Positions 37,361 to 46,897 of a DNA stretch of 64,000 bases are shown one piece after another. A model generated the notes under the pieces. It was not told where the DNA came from and did no database searches. It was given only the letters and a program-made list of their open reading frames with translations. This stretch comes from Phycisphaerales bacterium (GTDB taxonomy: Bacteria > Planctomycetota > Phycisphaerae > Phycisphaerales > SM1A02). How positions within the stretch are numbered: the stretch's first letter is position 1; every line of letters starts with the position of its first letter. The stretch lies in assembly GCA_030749435.1 (NCBI GenBank), contig JASMKH010000007.1:1-64000 (forward strand), read 5' to 3'. The position numbers were made by a program, and so were the translations under genes.

Positions 37361-39720
37361 GCCATGCCCTCGTAGTACACCTTGCGTCCCCCGACCTTGA
37401 GCGTCACGGCGGTCAACAACAGCACAACCAGCAGAAGCACCCAGGCCAGCGCAGAGGCATAGCCCATCTCGTAGACGTCGAAGGCGAGGTTGTACAGATA
37501 CAGCACGTAGAAACGAGTGTCGTCGCCGGGTCCTCCCGAGGTCATCACGAAGGCCTGAGTGAACACTTGGAACGACCCGATGATCGCCATGATGACATTG
37601 AACAAAATGACCGGGGACAGCATTGGAAGGGTCACACTGCGAAAGCGGCGCCACCCCCGCGCACCGTCTATGGAGGCTGCCTCGTATTGCTCTTGAGGAA
37701 TGTTCCGAAGCCCTGCGAGATAGACCAGCATGCTTCCGCCAACCAGCCAGAGATTCATGATGGCAAACGCGGGAACACCCCAGATCGAAGCGTCGTTGGT
37801 GAACCACTCGGGAGGAGAGAGGCCAAAGGGTGCCAGTATCGGCGCAAGTGCCGCATTCATGAGCCCCCCTTCACTCTTGAAGACCCACTGCCACAGCACC
37901 GCGATGCCGACACCGGCAAGGACGCTGGGCAGATACCACGCAGCGCGGTAGAGCCCCACGCCTCGGACCTTCATGTTGAGAAGCAACGCAGCAACCAGCG
38001 CGAAAGCTTGACCGGTCGGAACCGCCAGCAGCGCGTACCAGACGGTGACCCACATGCTCCGCCGAAACGTATCGTCCTCCGCAAACATCCGCGCATAGTT
38101 GGCGCCGCCCACGTACTCCGCGGCTTCCAACGGGCCGATTCCGCCCCACCTGGTGAATGAGAGCAGCAGCGAGAGCACGATCGGAACGGCGAGAAAGGCA
38201 GCGAACCCGACCATCCACGGCGAGGCGAGAAGCCACCCCATCCGCTCTTCACGGACTGCCGACCGGCTCAATGGGACTCGCCGCATGCCGATCACTGCAA
38301 GCATCCCCAGCACAGCGAGTACACCAATCAGGATGGACCAGATGTGCCACCACGGCATGGCCGAGAATGTGCCGATGGTGAGCGGAGACTTGAGTCGGTC
38401 CTGCCACCATCGCGCCAGTTCCTCGGTCACGTTCTCGACCTCAGCGCTTCCCCGGAGCGCCTTATTGAGACGCCGATCAAACTGCTCAGCAAATGCCGGA
38501 TCCGCGGGCCAGTCGGGCACTCGGGCAACGGCGACCTCGTCGAGAAACACACGATCGCTTGCGGGGGGCACCCGTGGGTCAATGAAGGCGTCGGACTCCG
38601 CGACGCTTCGCCGAGTTGGGATCGCGAGCCCGAGCCTGGACTGAGCCGCCTGAATGTCCTCGGACACAAGCCAACGCAGCAGCGACACCGCTTCGTCCGG
38701 GTGCTTCGAGTTCGCCGCCATCGACCACGCAACGGTGGCGATGACATTGGCGTGCTCGCGCCCGCGTGGAAGCGGAAAGAAGTCCCACTCGAATCCACCC
38801 TCCTCTCCGGACGTCGGGATCGTCCGGAAGGAGGGGACCACCCATCGACCGAACGGGCCGACCATGCCGAGGCGGCCCGTCAGAAACAGAGACGAGGGGT
38901 CGATGCCCTCCGCTTCGGCCGAAGCAAGCGTGCCATGCTCACCGTACCGCCAGTCCCGAAGCCGCTGAAGCACATCCTGTACCTCGGGATCGGTCACCCG
39001 CAAGTCGGTCCAGTTCTCACCGACGACATCGACGCCTTCGGACCAGAGTATGGACCGAAGCACGAAGGGCCACGTCACCACCTCCGCCCCCGTGACTCCA
39101 TCGAGCGTGCCGATTGCCCTGGCCGCCGAGATGAAGTCGTCCCAACTCCAGTCGGCGCGAGGTCGCCCAATGCCCGCCTTGCTCAGCAGGTCGAGGTTGA
39201 CATAGAAACCGAGGGTGGTGAAGTCCTTGGGGATTCCCCACAAGGGGCCCGACCCGGAGTGCGCCCCGTCCCACCGAAAGGCATCGACGGCCGGCTGGTA
39301 GAAGTCGCCGAGATCAACCTCTCCTGATGCGACCGCTTCGATATCGGCCAACTGGCCTTCGCGGACAAAGACAGGCAGTCTGGCATAGTCCATGTAGAAG
39401 ACGTCGGGCGGGTCTCCCGCAGCCATCATCGTCTGCAACTTGGTGAAGAACTGACCGGAGTCGCCGGGGTTGATTCGCTGCACACGGATGCCGGGGTGGG
39501 CAGCCTCGAAAGCCCGCAGCGAGGACTCGACAATCTCATCTTCCTGTTGGCCGCCACCACCGCTCCAGTGCATGACCCGCAGAACGGTCTCGTCCCGTGC
39601 CTGAGGACGGAGGGCCCGAGCGCCCACCCACGCGAAGGACCAGACGATCAGCACGACTGCAGTCGCCGCGAGCAGCCTTCGGAGGATCGCCAATGCGGAC
39701 TGAGCGGTCCGGTGGATCAC
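37357..39720 (-). CDS. Fused solute-binding protein and sugar ABC permease (MalE-MalF type)
   Basis: 787-residue polypeptide joining two normally separate subunits. Residues about 13-35 form an N-terminal anchor (LLAATAVVLIVWSFAWVGAR). Residues about 45-430 are a family-1 extracellular solute-binding protein (VLRVMHWSGGGGQQEDEIVE, FTKLQTMMAAGDPPDVFYMD, AVSLLRWLVSEDIQAAQSRL). A helix near 460-480 (HIWSILIGVLAVLGMLAVIG) returns the chain to the cytoplasm. A MalF/UgpA-type permease follows (ASPWMVGFAAFLAVPIVLSL onward), with EAA motif YEAASIDGARGWRRF. The extra helix makes the topology consistent, so binding domain and permease can both be in the right place. The start is GTG at 39720. It overlaps the second permease by four bases. 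Such fusions are unusual; I see no stop or frameshift separating the parts. Confidence 0.9.
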   Translation of the reverse strand: MIHRTAQSALAILRRLLAATAVVLIVWSFAWVGARALRPQARDETVLRVMHWSGGGGQQEDEIVESSLRAFEAAHPGIRVQRINPGDSGQFFTKLQTMMAAGDPPDVFYMDYARLPVFVREGQLADIEAVASGEVDLGDFYQPAVDAFRWDGAHSGSGPLWGIPKDFTTLGFYVNLDLLSKAGIGRPRADWSWDDFISAARAIGTLDGVTGAEVVTWPFVLRSILWSEGVDVVGENWTDLRVTDPEVQDVLQRLRDWRYGEHGTLASAEAEGIDPSSLFLTGRLGMVGPFGRWVVPSFRTIPTSGEEGGFEWDFFPLPRGREHANVIATVAWSMAANSKHPDEAVSLLRWLVSEDIQAAQSRLGLAIPTRRSVAESDAFIDPRVPPASDRVFLDEVAVARVPDWPADPAFAEQFDRRLNKALRGSAEVENVTEELARWWQDRLKSPLTIGTFSAMPWWHIWSILIGVLAVLGMLAVIGMRRVPLSRSAVREERMGWLLASPWMVGFAAFLAVPIVLSLLLSFTRWGGIGPLEAAEYVGGANYARMFAEDDTFRRSMWVTVWYALLAVPTGQAFALVAALLLNMKVRGVGLYRAAWYLPSVLAGVGIAVLWQWVFKSEGGLMNAALAPILAPFGLSPPEWFTNDASIWGVPAFAIMNLWLVGGSMLVYLAGLRNIPQEQYEAASIDGARGWRRFRSVTLPMLSPVILFNVIMAIIGSFQVFTQAFVMTSGGPGDDTRFYVLYLYNLAFDVYEMGYASALAWVLLLVVLLLTAVTLKVGGRKVYYEGMA

Positions 39721-39773
39721 GAGTTGATGTGTCCTGCATCCGCGAGCATCGCCGATACCCTACTCCCTCCTGC

Positions 39774-42137
39774 ATGATGACCGCATCACTCATTCTGACG
39801 CTCACGCTCGGCGGATGGCCACCTGCGGTGTCCGTGGTCACACCTGGCGAAGGCACGGTGACCACCGGACCTCCTTCGACCACCCTCCTCGAGCAGCCGG
39901 ATGATCGGTGGCGCTGCACATTCACGCTGCAGGGCCATCAGGATGCAGAACACGTCGCGCTGGCGGGCGACTTCAACGGCTGGAATCCCTCGACGACGCC
40001 CATGCACCGGGGCAACTCCGGTTGGCACATGGCCCTTCCTCTGGAACCGGGCGTCCGCCGCTACAAGTTCGTCATCGACGGGCGGTGGATACCCGATCCG
40101 CAGAATCCTGACCGCGAGCATGACGGGCACGGCGGCAACAACACGATCCTGCGACTCGGCCCAGCGGCCAATGTGGATCCTGGTGCCGCTGTGCGAGGCG
40201 ACGGAAGCATCGAAGGGGCTGCAGTCATCCACGACCCTGCCCAGTGGAGTGATATGTCGGGCGACCGCACTGCGAGAACACTTCGACTCCGGACCCTTGC
40301 CGGCGATGTCGACGGTGTCTCCCTGACGCAGCCCCTGATTGGATCAACCGACACTCGGCATGTTCTGAACGACGGCCGATTTGACTGGTGGGAAGCCACC
40401 GTGCCCGCCCCCACAACCGACGACCGCTACACCTTCATGATTCACGACGGCAGCACTACCCAACGGCTGCCCTCCATTCATCGATTCAGTGAGACTCCGA
40501 TGCACCTTGAGACTCCCGATTGGGCACGCGATGCCATCTGGTATCAGATCATGGTCGACCGATTCCACAACGGCGATCCCTCCACCGATCCGCAACCCGG
40601 ACGATCATGGAACTCCAACTGGTACGAGCCCGCGCTCGACGAGGGGGCCGACGGCCAGGAGTTCTACAACTGGTACGTGTTCTCAAGACTCTATGGCGGT
40701 GATATCGAGGGCCTGCGGCAGAAACTCGGATACCTCAAGACCCTCGGAATCAACGCGCTCTATCTCAATCCAGTCTTCCAGTCCCAGAGCCACCACAAGT
40801 ACAACGCCACAAGCTTCGTGCACATTGACGAGTTCTACGGTGGCGGCAGGGACTACGCGCAAGCCGAGGTGGTCGAGGATCCACTGGACGCCGCCACCTG
40901 GACATGGACCGACAGCGACAGGGTATTCCTGGAGTTTCTGCGAGAAGCCAAGGCCATGGGTTTCAGGGTCATCATTGACGGCGTATTCAACCATGTCGGA
41001 ACACGTCATCCCGCCTTCCGCGATGTCGAGAAACATGGTGAGGACTCTCGCTACGCAGACTGGTTCCATGTCAACTCATTTGAGCCGTTCGACTACGAAG
41101 GCTGGGCTGGCTTCAGCGAGTTGCCAGTCTTTGCGAAGGACGACGAACATGGCCTCGCCAGCGCGTCGCTCCGCAGACACATCATGGACGTCACTCGCAG
41201 GTGGATGGATCCCGATGGCGACGGCGATCCATCAGACGGTATCGATGGCTGGCGTCTCGACGTGCCGAACGAAGTGCCGCTGGCTTTCTGGATCGAGTGG
41301 CGAAAGTATGTCAAATCGATCAACCCCGACGCCTTCATCGTCGGCGAGATCTGGGACCGGGCCGAGCATTGGCTGGATGGCCGGTCATTTGACGCGGTGA
41401 TGAACTATCCGTTTGCCGAAATCGCACTCGACTGGATAACCGGCAATGAGCGGAAGATCACGGCATCCGAAGCCGAGCGGCAATACGCACGACTGCGAAT
41501 GGCATACCCCGACGCTGCTACCTACGTGCTGCAGAACCTTCTCGACAGCCATGACACCGATCGACTCGTGTCAAAGGTGTACAACCCGGATCGGCCCTAC
41601 GATGCGAAGAACCGTGAGCAGGAGGTCGACGACTACAAGGCTGAGAAGCCTCCCGAGTGGGCGTACGAGAAGGCTCGGCTCGCCGCACTCCTCCAGATGA
41701 CTTATGTCGGCGCGCCAATGATCTATTACGGCGATGAAGCCGGTCTCTGGGGCAGCGACGATCCCAACAACCGCAAGCCGATGCTCTGGAGTGAACTCCA
41801 GCCCTACGACGAGCCCCACATGGAGGTCATGCCCGCGCATATCGACTTCTACCGTCAAGCCATTGCCCTTCGCAATTCGCATCCCGCACTCCGACGGGGA
41901 ACGATCGAGACCATCCTGACCGACGATGTCCAGGATGTCTGGGTGTTCCTTCGAGCGTATGAGGACGACACGGTGCTCGTCGCGCTCAATGCCGGCCCGG
42001 CCCAGGCAACCATCACATTGCCCGAGCGCCTGGGTGTGGAGTGGCGGAAGATCTTCGAAACCGATCGATTGAGCGCATCCTCGTGGCCGACCATCACCAT
42101 TCCGGCCGTAGGAGGCGCAGTCTGGAGCAGCCGTTGA
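39774..42137 (+). CDS. GH13 alpha-amylase/neopullulanase with CBM48 and CBM34
   Basis: 787-residue starch- or glycogen-cleaving enzyme. Order: short hydrophobic N-terminus (SLILTLTLGG), a CBM48-like domain (residues about 40-130, ending NNTILRLG), a CBM34-like domain (about 165-240, LRLRTLAGDVDGVSLTQPLI), then a GH13 barrel with IDGVFNHVG. The catalytic triad is Asp496 (GWRLDVPNE), Glu525 (VGEIWD) and Asp594 (LLDSHDTDR). RLDVPNEV is typical of subfamily GH13_20 (neopullulanase/cyclomaltodextrinase). The start may be ATG 39774, ATG 39777, or GTG 39729, which would give a basic n-region (SCIREHRR) and a better signal peptide, so export is likely but not certain. It is coupled to malQ by a TTGA overlap and divergent from the importer. 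Confidence 0.93.
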   Translation: MMTASLILTLTLGGWPPAVSVVTPGEGTVTTGPPSTTLLEQPDDRWRCTFTLQGHQDAEHVALAGDFNGWNPSTTPMHRGNSGWHMALPLEPGVRRYKFVIDGRWIPDPQNPDREHDGHGGNNTILRLGPAANVDPGAAVRGDGSIEGAAVIHDPAQWSDMSGDRTARTLRLRTLAGDVDGVSLTQPLIGSTDTRHVLNDGRFDWWEATVPAPTTDDRYTFMIHDGSTTQRLPSIHRFSETPMHLETPDWARDAIWYQIMVDRFHNGDPSTDPQPGRSWNSNWYEPALDEGADGQEFYNWYVFSRLYGGDIEGLRQKLGYLKTLGINALYLNPVFQSQSHHKYNATSFVHIDEFYGGGRDYAQAEVVEDPLDAATWTWTDSDRVFLEFLREAKAMGFRVIIDGVFNHVGTRHPAFRDVEKHGEDSRYADWFHVNSFEPFDYEGWAGFSELPVFAKDDEHGLASASLRRHIMDVTRRWMDPDGDGDPSDGIDGWRLDVPNEVPLAFWIEWRKYVKSINPDAFIVGEIWDRAEHWLDGRSFDAVMNYPFAEIALDWITGNERKITASEAERQYARLRMAYPDAATYVLQNLLDSHDTDRLVSKVYNPDRPYDAKNREQEVDDYKAEKPPEWAYEKARLAALLQMTYVGAPMIYYGDEAGLWGSDDPNNRKPMLWSELQPYDEPHMEVMPAHIDFYRQAIALRNSHPALRRGTIETILTDDVQDVWVFLRAYEDDTVLVALNAGPAQATITLPERLGVEWRKIFETDRLSASSWPTITIPAVGGAVWSSR

Positions 42138-43519
42138 GCATCGATGTGCTGTCAGGGCGTCGCGGAGGGATCCTCCTGCATCTCACGAGCCTTCCCTCGC
42201 CTCACGGTATCGGCGATCTCGGCCCAGCGGCGCGTGCGTTCGCTGACTGGTGCAGCCGCACCGGGTTCACAGTCTGGCAAGTCCTCCCCGTCAATCCGAT
42301 CGGCCCGGGCAACTCGCCGTACTCCGGAAAGAGCGCCTTCGCGATTGAACCGTTGCTGCTGAGTCTGGAGGACCTGCACGACGGAGGCCTGCTCCCAGCA
42401 ACCGCACTGCGCCCGCCCCGAGTGCTTCGCTGCGGAGCGATTCGCTACCGCGAGGTGCGACGCTTCAAGGAGCCTCGCATTCACGCGGCGTTTCAACGGT
42501 GGAGCCGCAAGGGGGGGCTCCGCAGCACGTCCTTTCGAGCTTTCTGCCGGGCACAATCACATTGGCTGGATGACTGGTGCGCAGATCGGCCCGGCAACCC
42601 CGATGAGCATGCTTTCTCGCAGTTCATGCTGGACAAGCAATGGCGGCGTCTTCGATCCTATGCCGCCAATCGTGGGGTCGGCCTGATTGGTGACGTTCCC
42701 ATCTTCGTCCATGCCGACTCGACCGACGTCCGCACACGGCCAGACCTCTTTCGCCTGACCCGCCGCGGCACGCCAACGGTTGTGACCGGGGTCCCACCAG
42801 ACGACTTCTGCCGCGACGGGCAGTTGTGGGGGCACCCCCACTACGACTGGGCATCGCACCGAAGAGAGGGTTTCCAATGGTGGATCGATCGGTTCCGTCG
42901 GGCGTTGGAACTCTTCGATGCGATTCGGATCGATCACTTCATCGGCTTTGTCCGGCTCTATGAAGTGTCCGCTCGCGCAAAGACAGCGAGGCGTGGCGTA
43001 TGGCGGAGGTCGCCGGGGCGGGCGATTCTCAAGGCGCTGCAACGCGCACTTGGGCCGCTTCCAATCATCGCGGAGGATCTCGGTGCCGTGACTCCAGCGG
43101 TGCGGCGGCTCCGTGACGACTTCGGCCTTCCCGGCATGCGGATCGCGCAGTGGGGTTGGTTTCGTGAGGGAAGTCCCGATGCGCCAGCCAACCATCCCGA
43201 ACATTGCGTGTGTTACCCCGGCACACACGACAACGACACCGCGCGAGGTTGGTTTCGCACACTGCCACCCGATGCAAGGCGGCGGTTTGCCGATGCCACG
43301 GGATGCAGCCGGGCAGCCAGCGCGCCCGGTGCGATGATCAAGGCCTGCCTCGCCTCCCCCGCCCGCCTGCGGATCATCCCGATGCAGGACCTGCTTGGTC
43401 TGGGGAGCGCCGCCCGAATGAACCGGCCGGGGACCCCCCGAGGCAACTGGCGATGGAGACTGGACCGAATCCCCGAGGAGACCCTTTCAGGGCTGGACGG
43501 TATCCTCCGCGCCTCATGA
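42134..43519 (+). CDS. malQ: 4-alpha-glucanotransferase (amylomaltase)
   Basis: GH77 enzyme that disproportionates maltodextrins, releasing glucose and longer chains for phosphorylase. 461 residues. The catalytic nucleophile is in AIRIDHFIG (Asp267), the acid/base in IIAEDLG (Glu314), and the third acid in GTHDNDT. The N-terminal GILLHLTSLPSPHGIGDLG is diagnostic. The start is the TTG at 42134: it overlaps the amylase stop (TTGA), has GGAG 6 bases upstream, and no in-frame ATG fits. It overlaps glgP by four bases. It has a typical length (bacterial amylomaltases are about 500) and all catalytic residues. Confidence 0.94.
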   Translation: MSIDVLSGRRGGILLHLTSLPSPHGIGDLGPAARAFADWCSRTGFTVWQVLPVNPIGPGNSPYSGKSAFAIEPLLLSLEDLHDGGLLPATALRPPRVLRCGAIRYREVRRFKEPRIHAAFQRWSRKGGLRSTSFRAFCRAQSHWLDDWCADRPGNPDEHAFSQFMLDKQWRRLRSYAANRGVGLIGDVPIFVHADSTDVRTRPDLFRLTRRGTPTVVTGVPPDDFCRDGQLWGHPHYDWASHRREGFQWWIDRFRRALELFDAIRIDHFIGFVRLYEVSARAKTARRGVWRRSPGRAILKALQRALGPLPIIAEDLGAVTPAVRRLRDDFGLPGMRIAQWGWFREGSPDAPANHPEHCVCYPGTHDNDTARGWFRTLPPDARRRFADATGCSRAASAPGAMIKACLASPARLRIIPMQDLLGLGSAARMNRPGTPRGNWRWRLDRIPEETLSGLDGILRAS

Positions 43520-45612
43520 CTGCCATGACAACCGATGAAGCAAGGGCGGTCCTGATCCATCTTGCGTACGACCTTCGCTGGACGTGGATCGAGCCAATGC
43601 GCCGCCCATTCACCATGCTCAATCCGACAGCATGGACTGCATCGAACGAGAATCCACTTGCGGTGCTCCGCCAGACGAGTGACGACTACCTGGCCCAGCG
43701 GCTCGCTGAGCACGGCTTTCGGACAGTCCTCGGGAAGGCTGTTGCCGCCCGCGAACGAGACGACGCGCGGGACCGGTGGTTTGATCGCGCCCGCCACCGC
43801 GGCGAGAAGAACATGCTCGTCGCCTACATCTGCTCGGAGTTTGCCATTCATGAGTGCATGCAGCAGTACTCGGGCGGTCTCGGCGTGCTTGCGGGCGATC
43901 ACCTGAAGAGTTCCGCTGACCTCGGCATTCCGCTCATTGGATTCGGGCTGCTGTATCGGCAGGGCTATTACCAGCAGGAGTTCAGACGCGACGGATCGAC
44001 ACGGGTCGTGGAACCGCGATGGCTGTTTGAAGACCTTCCCGTGTCCGATACCGGCGTGCGGGTCGCAGTGCCGATCGGCCGGAGCACCGTCGATGCAAGA
44101 GTCATGCACATCGCCGTTGGTCACTGTGATCTCTACCTGCTTGACTGCGATCTCAAGTGCAACCGAATGCGCGACCGTGAGCTCACGCGAGGGCTCTATC
44201 GCGGCGATCCCGACCTTCGACTGCGGCAGCAGGCGCTTCTTGGCATCGGCGCGGTGCACGCGGCGGACGCGCTCGGGCACTCGCCGACCGTATGGCACCT
44301 CAATGAAGGGCATGCGGCATTCTGCGGTCTGGAGCGGATCGCCCGGGAGGTGGAGGGTGGAGTCCCGATCGATGTGGCGCAGCGGCGCGTCGCAGCCGGG
44401 ACCGTCTTTACCACGCACACCCCCGTGCCCGCTGGCCACGACCGATACGACCTCGGTCGGTGCGCCGAGGTGGTTCGCCCCACCCTGCGACGGGCAGGCA
44501 TGCGCAAGCGGGACCTTGCCCGGCTCGGCCAGGAGGGCGGAGCCAATGGACCGCTCTGCATGACTGTGCTGGCGCTGCGGCTCTCGGATCATGTCAACGG
44601 CGTCGCAGCACTCCACGGCGAGATCAGCCGCGAGATGTGGAAGGACGTCTATGAATGCAGCGCCGATGACGTCCCGATCGGCCACGTCACCAATGGAGTC
44701 CACCCCGGCACCTGGATGCCGCCGCTGGCCGCGGGATTCTGGCAGCGGGAGATCGGCCTGCGACCGACCCGATCCGTTCCGCGATGCGCCACGTGGAAGC
44801 GAGCCGAGGGCGCGGATCCCAAGGCATTCTGGGCCATGCGGGCGACCCTTCGCCGCCGCCTCATTCACGTGGCCCGCGAGCGGCTCGCCTCGCAGGCCCG
44901 CCGCCGAGGGGAGGGCGGAGCCGATGTTGAAGCGGCCCGCGGGGCACTTCGCGAAGATGCCTTGACGATTGGCTTCGCACGCCGGTTCGCCACGTACAAA
45001 CGAGCCCCGCTGCTCTTCCGTGATCTGGATCGCCTGGAAGCATTGCTCCAGAACGACGATCGCCCCGTCCAGATCCTCTACGCAGGCAAGGCCCACCCGC
45101 TCGATGCGCCGGGGCAGGCACTGGCCCAGCGGATCCATGACATGACGCGGCGGCCCGCCATGCGAGGCAAGGTCGTCCTTCTCGAGGAATACGACATGGG
45201 GCTCGGACGCGTGCTGACCTCGGGCTGCGATGTCTGGCTCAACACGCCGATCCGACCCCACGAAGCCAGTGGCACCAGCGGCATGAAGGGCCCGCTCAGC
45301 GGGGGGCTGAATCTCTCAATCTCAGACGGCTGGTGGCCAGAGGCCGACGACGGGCGGAACGGGTGGACCATTGACGGGCACTCCGAGCGATGCAGCGATC
45401 GCGAGCGAGATCGGCGTGATGCAGACGCCCTCTACAGGCTGCTCGAAGACACGGTCATCCCGGCCTTTCACACACGAAACCGCCACGGACTGCCCATGAA
45501 GTGGATTCGGAGGGCCTTGAGGGCGGTCGCCACCATCAATGAGCAGTTCTCAAGCCACCGCATGGTCGCCGAGTATCTGGACCAGCAGTATCGACCTGCG
45601 AATCGCGGCTAA
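43516..45612 (+). CDS. glgP: Alpha-glucan (maltodextrin/glycogen) phosphorylase
   Basis: GT35 phosphorylase that releases glucose-1-phosphate from alpha-1,4-glucan ends using pyridoxal phosphate. 698 residues, matching the shorter GlgP-type alpha-glucan phosphorylases rather than the about 800-residue MalP type. The PLP lysine is in EASGTSGMKGPLSGG (Lys591). Other blocks are AYICSEFAIHECMQQYSGGL, VWHLNEGHAAF and TFATYK-like RFATYKRAPL. The ATG at 43516 overlaps the malQ stop as ATGA; the open frame upstream is only the overlap with malQ. It ends the three-gene catabolic operon amylase-malQ-glgP. Confidence 0.95.
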   Translation: MTAMTTDEARAVLIHLAYDLRWTWIEPMRRPFTMLNPTAWTASNENPLAVLRQTSDDYLAQRLAEHGFRTVLGKAVAARERDDARDRWFDRARHRGEKNMLVAYICSEFAIHECMQQYSGGLGVLAGDHLKSSADLGIPLIGFGLLYRQGYYQQEFRRDGSTRVVEPRWLFEDLPVSDTGVRVAVPIGRSTVDARVMHIAVGHCDLYLLDCDLKCNRMRDRELTRGLYRGDPDLRLRQQALLGIGAVHAADALGHSPTVWHLNEGHAAFCGLERIAREVEGGVPIDVAQRRVAAGTVFTTHTPVPAGHDRYDLGRCAEVVRPTLRRAGMRKRDLARLGQEGGANGPLCMTVLALRLSDHVNGVAALHGEISREMWKDVYECSADDVPIGHVTNGVHPGTWMPPLAAGFWQREIGLRPTRSVPRCATWKRAEGADPKAFWAMRATLRRRLIHVARERLASQARRRGEGGADVEAARGALREDALTIGFARRFATYKRAPLLFRDLDRLEALLQNDDRPVQILYAGKAHPLDAPGQALAQRIHDMTRRPAMRGKVVLLEEYDMGLGRVLTSGCDVWLNTPIRPHEASGTSGMKGPLSGGLNLSISDGWWPEADDGRNGWTIDGHSERCSDRERDRRDADALYRLLEDTVIPAFHTRNRHGLPMKWIRRALRAVATINEQFSSHRMVAEYLDQQYRPANRG

Positions 45613-45646
45613 AGATGCCCTTTTGTGCTGCCCCCACAACGATCGT

Positions 45647-45720
45647 TCAAGTACGGTGAACGGTGCCATGCTGCACGGGCTCGTCTGCCTGCGCCGATGG
45701 CCGTAGAGAGAAGTACTTGA
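45647..45720. promoter_or_regulatory. Long-range inverted repeat in the leader of the dockerin protein
   Basis: TCAAGTAC (45647-45654) and GTACTTGA (45713-45720) are perfect complements 58 bases apart; AAGTACTT inside the second arm is itself palindromic. The right arm runs into the Shine-Dalgarno region (GGAGAAAG at about 45720-45727) of the gene at 45734, so pairing could affect its translation. The 121-base gap holds nothing else recognisable. Confidence 0.35.
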
Positions 45721-45733
45721 GGAGAAAGTCGTT

Positions 45734-46873
45734 ATGAACATGATCGCCCAAGCAGGGATTGCCGTGCTCGCCGGTGGATCTGTGGCCCTCGCAGGGGCAT
45801 TCGACATCAACGGCAGTATGGACGAGCTCACCTACGGGCCACTGGCGACCATACAGAACAACAGCACCGGATTCGGTGACGATCAGAGCGGTCACGCCGC
45901 CTACGCGGACGGGTCCGAACTCGACGGTGGTGTTGCCGTCCTTGACGGGGGCAATCTCGTCATATTCCTCGGTGGCAACCTGCAGAGCAACTTCAACAAG
46001 CTTGAGCTGTTCATCGACGCCCGCGATGGCGGACAGAACACCATTCTGGGAATCAATCCTGATGTCGGATTCGGCGCGCTGCAGCGCATGGGCGACGATG
46101 GCAACGGCAACGGACTGACCTTCGACGTGGGCTTTGAAGCGGACTACTACGTCACGGTTGGCTGCGGGGATGACAACGGCGAGGGCATCATCTACTACGT
46201 GGACTATGCCGAACTTCGTACCAACGGCGACGGTGTCGGCGGTTATGCCGGAAGCGGCACAACCCATGTCGATGCCGAGGGGAACGTCACCGTGACTCCC
46301 TCAACCGGAGACTCCGGCATCAGCCTCGCCATCAACAACAGTAACGTCGGCGGCGTCATCGGCGGCGACGGCGAAGACTGCGGATCGCCCGAGGATGTCA
46401 CCGTGACGACAGGTATCGAGATTTCGATCCCGCTGGCAAACATTGACTGGGACTTCGAAGGTCTACCGTTCGACAACGTTCGAGTCTGCGCGTTCATCAA
46501 CGGCTCCGGGCACGATTGGGTCTCCAATCAGGTCCTCGGCGGGCTCGGCGGATCGGCCAACCTCGCTGAGCCTCGGGACGTCGACTTCAGCGCAATCGAT
46601 GGTGACCAGTTCTTCACCCTCGGCGACGTGGCGGGATCATGCGTTCCCGCGGTGACAGGTGCCTGTTGCTTCGCCAACGGCGAGTGTTGGGAAGGCGTGA
46701 CAGCAGAACACTGCGACGCGAATCGCGGCCTCTGGATCGGCGAAGACTCGATTTGTGAGGAGTGCGATCTCGGCGGAGGGAACGACTGCCCAACCGACAT
46801 CGACGGCAACAACGTCACCGACGTCGACGACCTGCTGCTGCTGATCGGCAACTTCGGAAACGTGTGCCCGTGA
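45734..46873 (+). CDS. Secreted protein with C-terminal GC-type dockerin
   Basis: 379-residue exported protein of unknown function. The signal peptide is MNMIAQAGIAVLAGGSVALAG. The body is acidic, glycine- and asparagine-rich (FGDDQSGHAAYADGSELDGG, LELFIDARDGGQNTILG), as in extracellular beta-rich proteins. A cysteine-containing module (TGACCFANGECWEGVTAEHC) of a type frequent in planctomycete secreted proteins precedes the dockerin-like end CPTDIDGNNVTDVDDLLLLIG and its final CP. The single calcium-binding-like repeat has the D-x-D-x-N spacing. The Shine-Dalgarno sequence GGAGAAAG is strong. It lies between the cytoplasmic glgP and the dockerin-tailed amylase, and is followed by a clear terminator. 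An anchoring role in a surface glucan-degrading complex is a guess. Confidence 0.85.
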   Translation: MNMIAQAGIAVLAGGSVALAGAFDINGSMDELTYGPLATIQNNSTGFGDDQSGHAAYADGSELDGGVAVLDGGNLVIFLGGNLQSNFNKLELFIDARDGGQNTILGINPDVGFGALQRMGDDGNGNGLTFDVGFEADYYVTVGCGDDNGEGIIYYVDYAELRTNGDGVGGYAGSGTTHVDAEGNVTVTPSTGDSGISLAINNSNVGGVIGGDGEDCGSPEDVTVTTGIEISIPLANIDWDFEGLPFDNVRVCAFINGSGHDWVSNQVLGGLGGSANLAEPRDVDFSAIDGDQFFTLGDVAGSCVPAVTGACCFANGECWEGVTAEHCDANRGLWIGEDSICEECDLGGGNDCPTDIDGNNVTDVDDLLLLIGNFGNVCP

Positions 46874-46897
46874 TCGTCATGATCTGACTTTGATACC

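Noticed and set aside
43213-45261. 682-codon minus-strand open frame opposite glgP
   Set aside because: Long antisense frames arise easily in this base composition; glgP carries all phosphorylase motifs and the antisense frame none.
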